NCBI GenBank assembly: GCA_013824685.1
Contig: PNOG01000007.1
Span: 1-35,163, forward strand
DNA length: 35,163 bases
From: Coprothermobacter sp.
GTDB taxonomy: Bacteria > Caldisericota > Caldisericia > Cryosericales > Cryosericaceae
Reading direction: 5' to 3'
Position numbers and translations under genes: made by a program. How positions within the stretch are numbered: position 1 is the first letter of the stretch; the number at the start of each line of letters is the position of its first letter. Shown here piece by piece: positions 16,071 to 23,146 of the stretch. The notes under the pieces were generated by a model. It had not been told where the DNA came from, did not search any database, and worked only from the letters and a program-made list of their open reading frames with translations.

Positions 16071-16967
16071 CTAGCGCGGCTGTTCGACCGCGCGCTCGTA
16101 GACGAATACGTCCGGTTCGCCGTGTCGCCAGACGTCGAATTCGAGTCCCGTCACCGTCTCAAGCAGGTTCGTGTGGACGGACTGACCGGCCGGAATCATC
16201 GTCTGGAGGTACTTCGCTCCCGGATAGAGGGCAAGTGCGTGACGGATGAGCACGTCCAGGTCCTCCGGGCTCCCGTCTGCGAAGTCGATCGAGGCCTCGG
16301 CAGGCCCGTGGTCGGGACGGCAGACGACGAACAGGCTACGCAGTGACCCGTTGCTGTCACGAAGGCCGACGGCCCTGTCGAAGGCAGGCCAGGCGACGAC
16401 GTCGGGGCGAGCGACCGGCCAGAACTTCCACCCCTGAGGGAGGAAACCGCAGCTCTTTGTGATGGATGCTGATCCCTGGATCCACGCGCGTGCCTCGTCG
16501 AAGGGCACTGCGGCGGCCAGTGGCGACAGTTCTGCGCAGGCACGGGCAGGGGAGTCCAGCTTCGCCTCTGCCAGGATGAACGATGCCACACGCTGAAAGC
16601 GGTACTGCTCGATGATGTGGATACTTGCAAGGTTGTCGACGTACGTCGAGAGTCCGATGCGCTGCGCGCCCTCGCGGGTGGCCTTTTCGATGAAGTACTC
16701 GGTCAACGCTTTGCCGGCGCCGCGCCCCTGGGCTGCCGTATCGGTGCGGATGCCCTCGAGCCACACGTAGCCGGGGGTCAGATTGACCGTGCGCGCGAAC
16801 GCGATAACGGATCCGTTCAAGTCGGCAACCGCCACCTCGGAATCTCGCATGCGGAGCCATTCGTCGATGACGTGTGGAACGTAGTCGTCGCCTTCCCATA
16901 TCTGGGAGCTGATGGCAACGATCCGCTCGCGGTCAGCAAGCCGTGCTGTACGAATGGTGACTCCCAT
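16071..16967 (-). CDS. GNAT N-acetyltransferase
   Basis: The 298-residue product starts with a GNAT domain (residues 1-135: VTIRTARLADRERIVAISSQ, VWLEGIRTD, the acetyl-CoA loop AQGRGAGKALTEYF at about 79-92, then YVDNLASIHIIEQYRFQRV). A second region of about 160 residues carries no motif I recognise, so it is longer than a minimal GNAT protein. AGGAGGAATGT precedes the ATG, and a good promoter lies upstream. Its place directly before an ABC-2 exporter may mean that it modifies the exported or a related compound (inference). Substrate unknown. Confidence 0.88.
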   Translation of the reverse strand: MGVTIRTARLADRERIVAISSQIWEGDDYVPHVIDEWLRMRDSEVAVADLNGSVIAFARTVNLTPGYVWLEGIRTDTAAQGRGAGKALTEYFIEKATREGAQRIGLSTYVDNLASIHIIEQYRFQRVASFILAEAKLDSPARACAELSPLAAAVPFDEARAWIQGSASITKSCGFLPQGWKFWPVARPDVVAWPAFDRAVGLRDSNGSLRSLFVVCRPDHGPAEASIDFADGSPEDLDVLIRHALALYPGAKYLQTMIPAGQSVHTNLLETVTGLEFDVWRHGEPDVFVYERAVEQPR

Positions 16968-17018
16968 ACATTCCTCCTGTCATTGCAGAGTGACGGCAGA
17001 CTACGCTGCTCCATAAGA

Positions 17019-17047
17019 AGTATATCTATGTGCCCAAAAGGCTTCAA
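17019..17047 (-). promoter_or_regulatory. Promoter of the GNAT / ABC-2 exporter unit
   Basis: On the minus strand TTGAAG (17042-17047), a 17-base spacer and TATACT (17019-17024) form a near-consensus sigma-70-type promoter about 50 bases upstream of the GNAT start. Confidence 0.65.
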
Positions 17048-17060
17048 TATGTGTATGGCA

Positions 17061-17216
17061 TCACCCGGGAGTCATTGCTGGCCACTTGGCTGCGGACATG
17101 CAGGCAATCTCCGGGTCCGCACAAGCGACGCGGGAATCCCGGACGGCAGCGATGAGGTCGTCTGCCGCCGGATGTTGCAGCGCGAACGCGACGAACTGCT
17201 GCTCGTCCTTGTCCAT
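17061..17216 (-). CDS. Hypothetical 51-residue protein downstream of the AEC transporter
   Basis: A short frame reads MDKDEQQFVAFALQHPAADD and continues for 51 residues (LIAAVRDSRVACADPEIACM...). It begins 10 bases after the AEC transporter stop with an AGAGAAG purine stretch between them, so it could be the last gene of that unit. Nothing in it is recognised. It contains two cysteines six residues apart and a predicted helix. A chance frame in GC-rich DNA is the alternative. Confidence 0.4.
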   Translation of the reverse strand: MDKDEQQFVAFALQHPAADDLIAAVRDSRVACADPEIACMSAAKWPAMTPG

Positions 17217-17226
17217 GACGTCTTCT

Positions 17227-18099
17227 CTAGAGGAAACGCGCCCAGAAGAAGATAGTCAGCGGGAACAGGAGAGTCGAGACGACAACGTTCCGGGACAGTT
17301 TCTGGACGTCCAGGCCGATCTCAGCGCCGTACACGACGCTGGCAACCATGGTGGGCATGGCGCTCTGGATAATGAATGCGCTGCGGATGTCTCCGGCGAC
17401 GGGCAGGACAAGCGTCAGTGCCAGCGCCATCGCCGGTACGAGGGCGAGCTTGATCCCCGCCGCGATGAGAGCGCGCCAGTTGAAGTCCAGCTCCACGTTC
17501 AGCCCGACGAACAGCATGGCCAGGGGCGACGTCGAGTTGCCCACGAGTTTGCAGGCATCGGTGAAGAACTGTGGAAGCGCAACTCGCTTGAGGATGAGGG
17601 CAAGGAGCATGGCGACCAGGGGCGGATTGACGAAACTGCGGGCATTCTTGCGCACCCAGATACCTAGGGCCATGAAGGAATGCGTTTGCTCATAGATGAC
17701 CGCAAGCGGCAATGCCTCCTGACCGAGGATTGTCTGTACCACAGGGTATCCCATGAACCCGGTATTCCCGAGGAATCCAGAGAAGACCGTTTCGCGATAG
17801 CGCACGGGGACGAGCCTGAAGGTCAGGTATCCGACAGCCTGGATGACGATGACACCCGGAATGAGCCACAGCGCCTTCATCGGGATGGGGTTGCTGTACA
17901 GGCTGATGAACGTGAGGGCGGGGAGGGAGACATTGAACACGAACTTGCGGATGCTGGTGGCGTCCTGCGTCGAAAGGACATGGAGCCGACGAAGGAGGAT
18001 GCCCACGACCACGATGAGGATCAGCGTGAACACGGGACTCATTTCTGCCAGGCCGACAAGTTGTTTCATATCCTTGCCATGATAGTGGAAAAGGGACAT
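17227..18099 (-). CDS. AEC family transporter (auxin efflux carrier-like)
   Basis: This 290-residue membrane protein has about ten hydrophobic segments in two five-helix halves. AEC-family words are visible: the first helix SPVFTLILIVVVGILLRR, KFVFNVSLPALTFISLYS (helix 2 with the conserved NxxxPAL), GFLGNTGFMGYPVV, and in the second half SAFIIQSAMPTMVASVVYGA. Bacterial AEC proteins move organic acids such as malate or malonate, or small organics, through the cytoplasmic membrane; the substrate here is unknown. Start candidates are 18099, 18069 and 18042. None has a strong ribosome site, and the longest is given. It lies 48 bases downstream of the three-gene unknown operon on the same strand. 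Confidence 0.88.
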   Translation of the reverse strand: MSLFHYHGKDMKQLVGLAEMSPVFTLILIVVVGILLRRLHVLSTQDATSIRKFVFNVSLPALTFISLYSNPIPMKALWLIPGVIVIQAVGYLTFRLVPVRYRETVFSGFLGNTGFMGYPVVQTILGQEALPLAVIYEQTHSFMALGIWVRKNARSFVNPPLVAMLLALILKRVALPQFFTDACKLVGNSTSPLAMLFVGLNVELDFNWRALIAAGIKLALVPAMALALTLVLPVAGDIRSAFIIQSAMPTMVASVVYGAEIGLDVQKLSRNVVVSTLLFPLTIFFWARFL

Positions 18100-18147
18100 C
18101 GCGTCCAGCCTTGGGCGCTGTGAATCCAGCGGCTGAATGGACAGGGT

Positions 18148-18501
18148 TCAAGTGTTGTGCTTCCGTACCCTCTCGTGGAATCCCTGTGCTATGCGGTGGG
18201 CGACCACGAGGTAGTGGTCCAGGAGCAAGGCGCGGTCGTCAGCAGACTTCTCGCCTGACGCCACAAGCACCGCTTCACAGCCTCTGGGCCGCTCCAGCTG
18301 TTCGACGAACATTGCATAAGTCCGTTCAGCAGGAGCGTTGCCACAGATGGAACGCTCGATGAAGTCGAGTTCGCTCTGGATGTCGCTCTCGCCGGCAGCG
18401 AGGACGGCTCGCACGGTTTCGGGGCGGTCGGCAGTCTGGGCCGCCTGGTCTGCATCACTGCCGAGCGGCTGATCGAACGTGAACAGGGCAGTCCTGTACA
18501 T
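18148..18501 (-). CDS. Unknown protein, third gene of an uncharacterised operon
   Basis: I do not recognise this 117-residue protein. It begins MYRTALFTFDQPLGSDADQA, looks almost entirely helical after residue 25, lacks membrane segments and is rich in Glu, Asp, Arg and Ala. The ATG at 18501 is chosen for its GAGGAG, eight bases after the stop of the gene before; a GTG at 18513 would add four residues. It aligns by eye with the first protein of the operon (18977-19378): M-x-x-T-x-L-F-x-F at the start, then L-x-A-x3-D-x3-E-L-x-F, a conserved Tyr, an Arg and LL-x(2)-H near the end. The two are probably distant paralogues. Confidence 0.7.
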   Translation of the reverse strand: MYRTALFTFDQPLGSDADQAAQTADRPETVRAVLAAGESDIQSELDFIERSICGNAPAERTYAMFVEQLERPRGCEAVLVASGEKSADDRALLLDHYLVVAHRIAQGFHERVRKHNT

Positions 18502-18509
18502 TCGTCTCC

Positions 18510-18980
18510 TCACGCGGCCTGACGTTCACCGTCCGGTCCGAGGTGAAACAGGTAGTTGAGGTAGTCTCCCCCCTGATGCCACCATGGGTTCTCGCAGAAA
18601 CACGTGGATCCGATGCACGGGTCCGCCTCGGTTCCTGTGCCAAGGTATCGCATGACACCCAGGAGGACACGTCTGGGACCCGCCGGGAAGCAGTACACGG
18701 CGAACCATCCTGCCGGCAGACGGTTGTCGCCGTGCCACCACATGACCTGATGGACGTAGCCGTCGCGTATCCACAGGTCCGCCAGGCGCAGGGCCTTTGC
18801 CACAAATCCATCCCACAGCGTGGGATCGAAGCCGTGAATCGGGGTTCCGGCACGCAGGAACAGGCTCTCGCGGACGTTGTCCCAGTGAACCTGAACCAGG
18901 ACGCGGACGTCGCGACGACCGCCAAGGTCCCGCGGGTCAAGCAGCAGGCTGGTCTCGGAGATCAGGACCGGGGCCTTCAT
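18510..18980 (-). CDS. Unknown aromatic- and cysteine-rich protein, second gene of the operon
   Basis: The 156-residue product (MKAPVLISETSLLLDPRDLG...) is not recognised. It has no signal peptide or membrane segment. The middle has a beta-rich, Trp-rich character (VHQVMWWHGDNRLPAGWFAV). The distinctive part is CIGSTCFCENPWWHQGGDYL near residues 122-141, which has three cysteines within seven residues followed by paired tryptophans and His. This would suit a metal or redox site, but that is inference. The ATG at 18980 overlaps the TGA of the preceding gene, and GAGGAGG lies upstream. It is flanked on both sides by the paralogous small helical proteins, so the three probably act together. Confidence 0.72.
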   Translation of the reverse strand: MKAPVLISETSLLLDPRDLGGRRDVRVLVQVHWDNVRESLFLRAGTPIHGFDPTLWDGFVAKALRLADLWIRDGYVHQVMWWHGDNRLPAGWFAVYCFPAGPRRVLLGVMRYLGTGTEADPCIGSTCFCENPWWHQGGDYLNYLFHLGPDGERQAA

Positions 18981-19378
18981 GAGTGTGCCTCCTCGGACGG
19001 AGCGTTCATGAGATCGGCGCTGTCGGGACACAGGAGGTCCTGAAGAAGGACATAGAGTTCGAAGACGTTGTGATGGTACAGCAGACGCAAGTGCTCCAGT
19101 TCGACGGGCTCGAGTGCGGGGCGGAGAAGAGCCCACTCGTCAAACGCACGGTCGTCGGTCAGCGCCATGATCAGTGACTCGTATCGGACAGCAAACGCCG
19201 CATCGGTCAGGATGCGCTGAGCGACAAATCCAAGTTCCCGACTCAGGTCGTCCGGGGTTGCCTCGAGAAGTCGCTGGATGTTGGCAAGGTCAGACGCAGC
19301 AGTGCGGACGTCACCAGCAGTTGTGAGACGCCCAAAGTCGCTATGCCGAGGAAAGACGAACAGGATCGTCTGGTCCAT
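18977..19378 (-). CDS. Unknown helical protein, first gene of the uncharacterised operon
   Basis: This is a 133-residue soluble protein (MDQTILFVFPRHSDFGRLTT...) without recognised domain. Residues 25-115 are predicted to be all helical, with a hydrophobic-heptad look in LEHLRLLYHHNVFELYVLLQ near the C-terminus. Likely paralogue of the third gene. TTGGAGGCAGC precedes the ATG at 19378. The stop forms an ATGA overlap with the second gene, which shows tight co-translation. No clear promoter is visible in the upstream gap. Confidence 0.72.
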   Translation of the reverse strand: MDQTILFVFPRHSDFGRLTTAGDVRTAASDLANIQRLLEATPDDLSRELGFVAQRILTDAAFAVRYESLIMALTDDRAFDEWALLRPALEPVELEHLRLLYHHNVFELYVLLQDLLCPDSADLMNAPSEEAHS

Positions 19379-19726
19379 GCTGCCTCCAATCGAAGGCGGT
19401 GCACGAAACGCTCTCTGCAAGCCACAACGGATTCTACCAGCGTGTGAATGATAACCTCTGACCTCTGTGCTGTTGCGCCGATGCTGAGTACCTCACCAAC
19501 CCGAGCCTCATCACATCCCTGACTGCCTGGACAATGGTGCCTTCTGTCTCCACCGTACTTGCCACAGGAACCTTACACTTGTCTACCGTCAGGATAGGTC
19601 GGTGGCTGTTCTTGTCAAGACCGGGACGTGAGAGTCCCGGAAGTCCCATAAAAAGTAGTGTCAACGGCTTTCCTATCTCCATCCGGGACCCATGAGACCG
19701 AGCCGTGTTCGTGGGAGCACTTCGGG
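19379..19726. other. 348-base gap with a GC stem-loop, no confident gene
   Basis: The gap separates the DUF2817 gene from the unknown operon, both on the minus strand. It holds a perfect stem CCGGGAC-GTGAGA-GTCCCGG (19621-19640) without a T run on either side. A minus-strand frame of 82 codons (19434-19682) lacks a ribosome site and matches nothing I recognise. It may be a 5' regulatory region or the remnant of an element. Confidence 0.5.
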
Positions 19727-20851
19727 TCAGGCGGTCAGACCTTGGTCGTGGAGGATGCCGCGGAAGGCGCGCAGGGCGTTGCTGTGTGCGTGCTCTTCCC
19801 ACGACGGTTCGGACGGGCAATAGGCCTCACGCCAGAGTCTCCGAACCTCGTCTGCAATGGCTTCGCTGACAACATACTGCTGGCGCAGGCGATTGCTCGC
19901 CACGGCACACCACAGGCTGTCGATCTGAGCCAGGAGGGAATCGCCCAGGCATCCGAACTCGAAGCAGGTTGCATACATCGCGGTCGCCGGGGCCGTGACC
20001 TCGCGCGTTCGGTACATGTAGTCGATCATGTCGCCCTCGATGCGGTAGAATTCCTGCGAGGTGGCGATGACGACATTCGGGTAGTCGATGCGCTTCGCCC
20101 ACTGCGTGGAGGGCACCGGATCCAGCCCAGAGTTGACGACGCTCATGCGGCCCCTGGGTCCATACCCCGTGTGCAGGTCAACGTGCACCAGATGGGGTAC
20201 AGCTTTCAAACAGTCGTCGACCAGGTGCCGCATGACCTGCGTCTCCGGCTGCCAGTCGGTGCCGCCGTAATAGAGCCCTGCCGGCTCGTCGTACTGTCCT
20301 GCCAGCAGTGCCTGACGCAGCATGCCGGACTTGCCCATCAGGGCGAGGCGCATCAGCTGACTCGCGAGCAGCAGACGATTCCACCGGACGGAAGGCATGG
20401 GTCCTTTCGGCTGGAAGATGTGCCGGAGGCTCCGATAGCCGTCGCTGGAACGTGGGGCGGCGTCCCAGGACATGACGAAGTTGCGGTTCAAATCGACGTT
20501 TGCCGCGTTCGTGCGTTGCTCGTGCTTCATGCCCCACGGGTTGATGGCATGGACGAGACATAGTGACGTCGCCCCTGGGTCAAGCGTTGGGAGGACCTCC
20601 CTGATCGCCAGCTCCATGATCGCCGAACCGACGAACCCTTCGATGCCATGTTCGCCGGTTGTCACCAGCAGTATGTGCTGTGCCTGCTGCGTCGCCGGGG
20701 CGTGCAGGACGTCGATGCTCAGATCGCCCTCACCCGCGTGGAGCATGTGCGTCTCGATCCGGCTGGAGGGCCAGCGGACCGCAATGCGGCCGAGGCTGGA
20801 GCGGAACCGTTCGCGGGATGCCTCGTAGCTCTGCGGAATCAGTGATGTCAT
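19727..20851 (-). CDS. DUF2817 / M14-like zinc hydrolase
   Basis: The product is 374 residues with the layout of the DUF2817 family, relatives of M14 carboxypeptidases and succinylglutamate desuccinylase. The zinc ligands are visible as GEHGIEG (His68 and Glu71) and HVDLHTGYGP (His227). The substrate-arginine motif NVDLNRNF lies at about 118-125. It is cytoplasmic, with no signal peptide. Such enzymes cleave amide bonds of small N-acyl or peptide substrates. The gene starts five bases after the transporter stop; an upstream TTG is possible but the ATG at 20851 is preferred. With the YfcC-like carrier and nitrilase-type amidase upstream it suggests import and stepwise hydrolysis of an amide compound. 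Confidence 0.85.
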   Translation of the reverse strand: MTSLIPQSYEASRERFRSSLGRIAVRWPSSRIETHMLHAGEGDLSIDVLHAPATQQAQHILLVTTGEHGIEGFVGSAIMELAIREVLPTLDPGATSLCLVHAINPWGMKHEQRTNAANVDLNRNFVMSWDAAPRSSDGYRSLRHIFQPKGPMPSVRWNRLLLASQLMRLALMGKSGMLRQALLAGQYDEPAGLYYGGTDWQPETQVMRHLVDDCLKAVPHLVHVDLHTGYGPRGRMSVVNSGLDPVPSTQWAKRIDYPNVVIATSQEFYRIEGDMIDYMYRTREVTAPATAMYATCFEFGCLGDSLLAQIDSLWCAVASNRLRQQYVVSEAIADEVRRLWREAYCPSEPSWEEHAHSNALRAFRGILHDQGLTA

Positions 20852-20855
20852 GGGG

Positions 20856-22301
20856 CTAGAAGGGGCCAAAGCGCAGTGAAACGGCGAGCAGCAGGAACGC
20901 AGCCGTGACGATCAGCGACACGAGTTGAAGCAGGATCGTCCAACGGAACCAGCGAGGATACGATACGCTGGTCAGTCCGAGTCCGATCAGCAAGACGGCG
21001 TTTGTCGGGTACATGAGGTTGCTGAAGCCGTCGCCAAAGCAAAACGCAGTGACGGCGATCTGCCGCGTGAGGCCGACGAGGTCTGCGAGCGGCGCCAGGA
21101 GGGGCATCATGAGGAACGCTTTGGCTGACGCGGAACCGATGAAGAAGTTCATCCCGAGGGTCACTGCGTAGATGAGCAGGCTGGCGACGGAAGGTGAGGT
21201 CTTCGCGATGCCCGCAGCCGCGCCGTGGAGAATCGTGTCCATGATCCCCGCTTCGGCGACGATGTGCTTGACGCTCATAGCCATCAGAATGAGCAGGATG
21301 CCGGGAGCCATGCCCGCCAGGCCGGAGACGAAGGTCCTGAACGTGTCGCGTGCTCCCAAGCCGGACATGAGCCCGGCGCCCAGGCCTGCTGCCACGAAGG
21401 CGAGGCCGATAATCGGCAGGGAATAGGTCTGGAGGGCGGGGACCAGCGGCCCCAGCAGGACGACGGCCAGCATGACGCCGAGGCACGAGATCGACCACGT
21501 GACAGCGCGGCGGGGCGTCACGGACGTGAGGCCGTCGGATGACTGCTGGTAGCGCGCGCGAGCCACCTGCTCCTCCGGCCAGGACAGGTTTGACGTGGCA
21601 TCATGCTCGACGCGGCGCGCATGCAGGATGACGAATGACGCTACGAGGACATATATGACCGCGAAGACGATAATGCGAAACCATGCCCCCGAGAACAGGG
21701 GCAGTCCTGCAATGCCTTGTGCAACGCCAATGCTGAAGGGGTTGGCGATCGCCGCACTGAACCCGAAACCGGTGGCGAGCAGGCTCATGCCGAGCCCTGT
21801 GAGCGAATCCCAGCCCATGGACCATGCCAGGGCGACGACGATGGGGATCAGTGGTACCGTCTCCTCGAAGATGCCCAGCAGGGCGCCCATGGCCATAAAG
21901 AAGAGACAGACGACTGCAATCAAAACATATCGGCGGGAACGGAACTTCGTCACGATGCGTGTGATGATCATACGGATGACACCCGCATGGTCCAGGACGG
22001 CGAAACTTCCGCCGACGAGCAGGATGAACAGGATGATCGTGATGACCATGACGGCGTCGCTGCTGCCAAGGACCTCCACCGGGGCCGTGAACCACCTCCA
22101 TACAGGGAGTGGGTGCGCCTGTGTCGGACTGAAGGAAGTTGGGTCGAGCACCTCACGCCCGTCTTGCACGATGCGCTGGTACTGACCGGCCGGGACAAGG
22201 CGCGTCAGAATCCCCGCGCCGATCATGAGGACGAGAAGGATGAGTGCCGCCGAGATGAACGCGCGCCTGCCGATGCGGGTTCCTGACTGTTGTTGTTCCA
22301 T
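20856..22301 (-). CDS. YfcC/DcuC-family membrane transporter
   Basis: This 481-residue carrier has about 12 hydrophobic segments. It carries the family words GILTRLVPAGQYQRIVQDGR (periplasmic loop after helix 1), GALLGIFEETVPLIPIVVAL, GFSAAIANPFSIGVAQGIAG and, in the second half, FFIGSASAKAFLMMPLLAPL and FCFGDGFSNLMYPTNAVLL. This is the C4-dicarboxylate anaerobic carrier/YfcC group (PF03606), whose members are predicted to move basic amino acids, peptides or C4 acids. GGGGAGGAAAT precedes the ATG at 22301. Upstream in the 95-base gap is a perfect 13-bp stem-loop (22324-22355). The neighbouring DUF2817 and nitrilase genes suggest an amide-bearing substrate. Confidence 0.88.
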   Translation of the reverse strand: MEQQQSGTRIGRRAFISAALILLVLMIGAGILTRLVPAGQYQRIVQDGREVLDPTSFSPTQAHPLPVWRWFTAPVEVLGSSDAVMVITIILFILLVGGSFAVLDHAGVIRMIITRIVTKFRSRRYVLIAVVCLFFMAMGALLGIFEETVPLIPIVVALAWSMGWDSLTGLGMSLLATGFGFSAAIANPFSIGVAQGIAGLPLFSGAWFRIIVFAVIYVLVASFVILHARRVEHDATSNLSWPEEQVARARYQQSSDGLTSVTPRRAVTWSISCLGVMLAVVLLGPLVPALQTYSLPIIGLAFVAAGLGAGLMSGLGARDTFRTFVSGLAGMAPGILLILMAMSVKHIVAEAGIMDTILHGAAAGIAKTSPSVASLLIYAVTLGMNFFIGSASAKAFLMMPLLAPLADLVGLTRQIAVTAFCFGDGFSNLMYPTNAVLLIGLGLTSVSYPRWFRWTILLQLVSLIVTAAFLLLAVSLRFGPF

Positions 22302-22323
22302 ATTTCCTCCCCGTTTCATCATG

Positions 22324-22355
22324 GGACAGGCCCTCGCCGCAACGAGGGCCTGTCC
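22324..22355 (-). promoter_or_regulatory. Perfect 13-bp stem-loop between amidase and transporter genes
   Basis: GGACAGGCCCTCG (22324-22336) pairs exactly with CGAGGGCCTGTCC (22343-22355) around a six-base loop. It lies after the amidase stop and 22 bases before the transporter ATG. There is no T run on the minus strand, so it looks more like an mRNA processing or stabilising hairpin, or an attenuator, than a simple terminator. Confidence 0.6.
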
Positions 22356-22396
22356 TCATTCAATGCCGTTTCCAGTGCAACCGTAACGTCGCTTTG

Positions 22397-23146
22397 CTAG
22401 ATGGCCGCGACGATTATTCCCGGCATTCCCAAGTGGAGTGAGTGGGTGATGCGCCCGTTGGCGTGGACGACCATGGCCCCTCCGAACGAACCTCCGTCGA
22501 AGTCCTTGTCTCCGATCGAGTTTGTCATGAGCGTGGTGACAGCCATCTTCTGGACGCGCTCGATGTAGATGTGGCGCTCCTCGGTCTCCCACCGTTTCTG
22601 GTCACACAGGCCGCTGTCGAAGCAGCGCGCGAAGGGCATGAGGAGATAGGTCGGATGCTGTTCACGCACCTGTTGCGCGACGGTGTCGTTGAACAGGTCG
22701 CCGCAGATGGCAAACGAAAAGCGACCAATCGGTGTATCGACTGCAGGGCATTCTGTTCCCTCACGATAGAGCTTGGAGTCACTCATCTGGTCGTGCCACT
22801 GAGGATCGATGCGACGGTACTTGAGGAGCATGTCTCCGCTCGGACCTACCAGGACGGCGGTGTCGTACAATGCCGCTCCGTCCCGCTCAAGGATGCCGAA
22901 CGCGATGTGGATGCGGCTGGACTTGGCGAGGTCGGCGAAATGAGCCACCGCCGGTCCAGGTACCGGTTCTCCCAGCATCAGGTCGTGCCGGGGATCGTTG
23001 TTGAGGATCAGTCCTGTTGTCGCAGCTTCCGAGAACAGGACAAGGTGTGCCCCCGCCTTTGCCGATTGTGTCACAGCAAGGTCCATTCGCTCGATGTTCT
23101 TTGCTGAATCAGTCCCAACACGATGTACCACCAGCGATACGTTCAT
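22397..23146 (-). CDS. Nitrilase-superfamily carbon-nitrogen hydrolase
   Basis: The 249-residue product is normal length for the family and has the full Glu-Lys-Cys triad: Glu40 in LVLFSEAATTG, Lys108 in LLKYRRIDP and Cys147 in FAICGDLFND. These enzymes hydrolyse amides or nitriles of small molecules (omega-amidase, carbamoylputrescine amidase and others); the substrate cannot be chosen from sequence. TCTCCTCC on the plus strand marks the ribosome site before the ATG at 23146. The ATG overlaps the TGA of the extended nfo frame, but a separate promoter (23239-23266) lies upstream. It is the first gene of a unit with the YfcC-like carrier and the DUF2817 hydrolase. Confidence 0.88.
   Translation of the reverse strand: MNVSLVVHRVGTDSAKNIERMDLAVTQSAKAGAHLVLFSEAATTGLILNNDPRHDLMLGEPVPGPAVAHFADLAKSSRIHIAFGILERDGAALYDTAVLVGPSGDMLLKYRRIDPQWHDQMSDSKLYREGTECPAVDTPIGRFSFAICGDLFNDTVAQQVREQHPTYLLMPFARCFDSGLCDQKRWETEERHIYIERVQKMAVTTLMTNSIGDKDFDGGSFGGAMVVHANGRITHSLHLGMPGIIVAAI

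Noticed and set aside
19434-19682. 82-codon minus-strand frame in the gap before DUF2817
   Set aside because: No ribosome site, no recognised motif, and it crosses a GC-rich stem-loop; kept only as a note on the gap.
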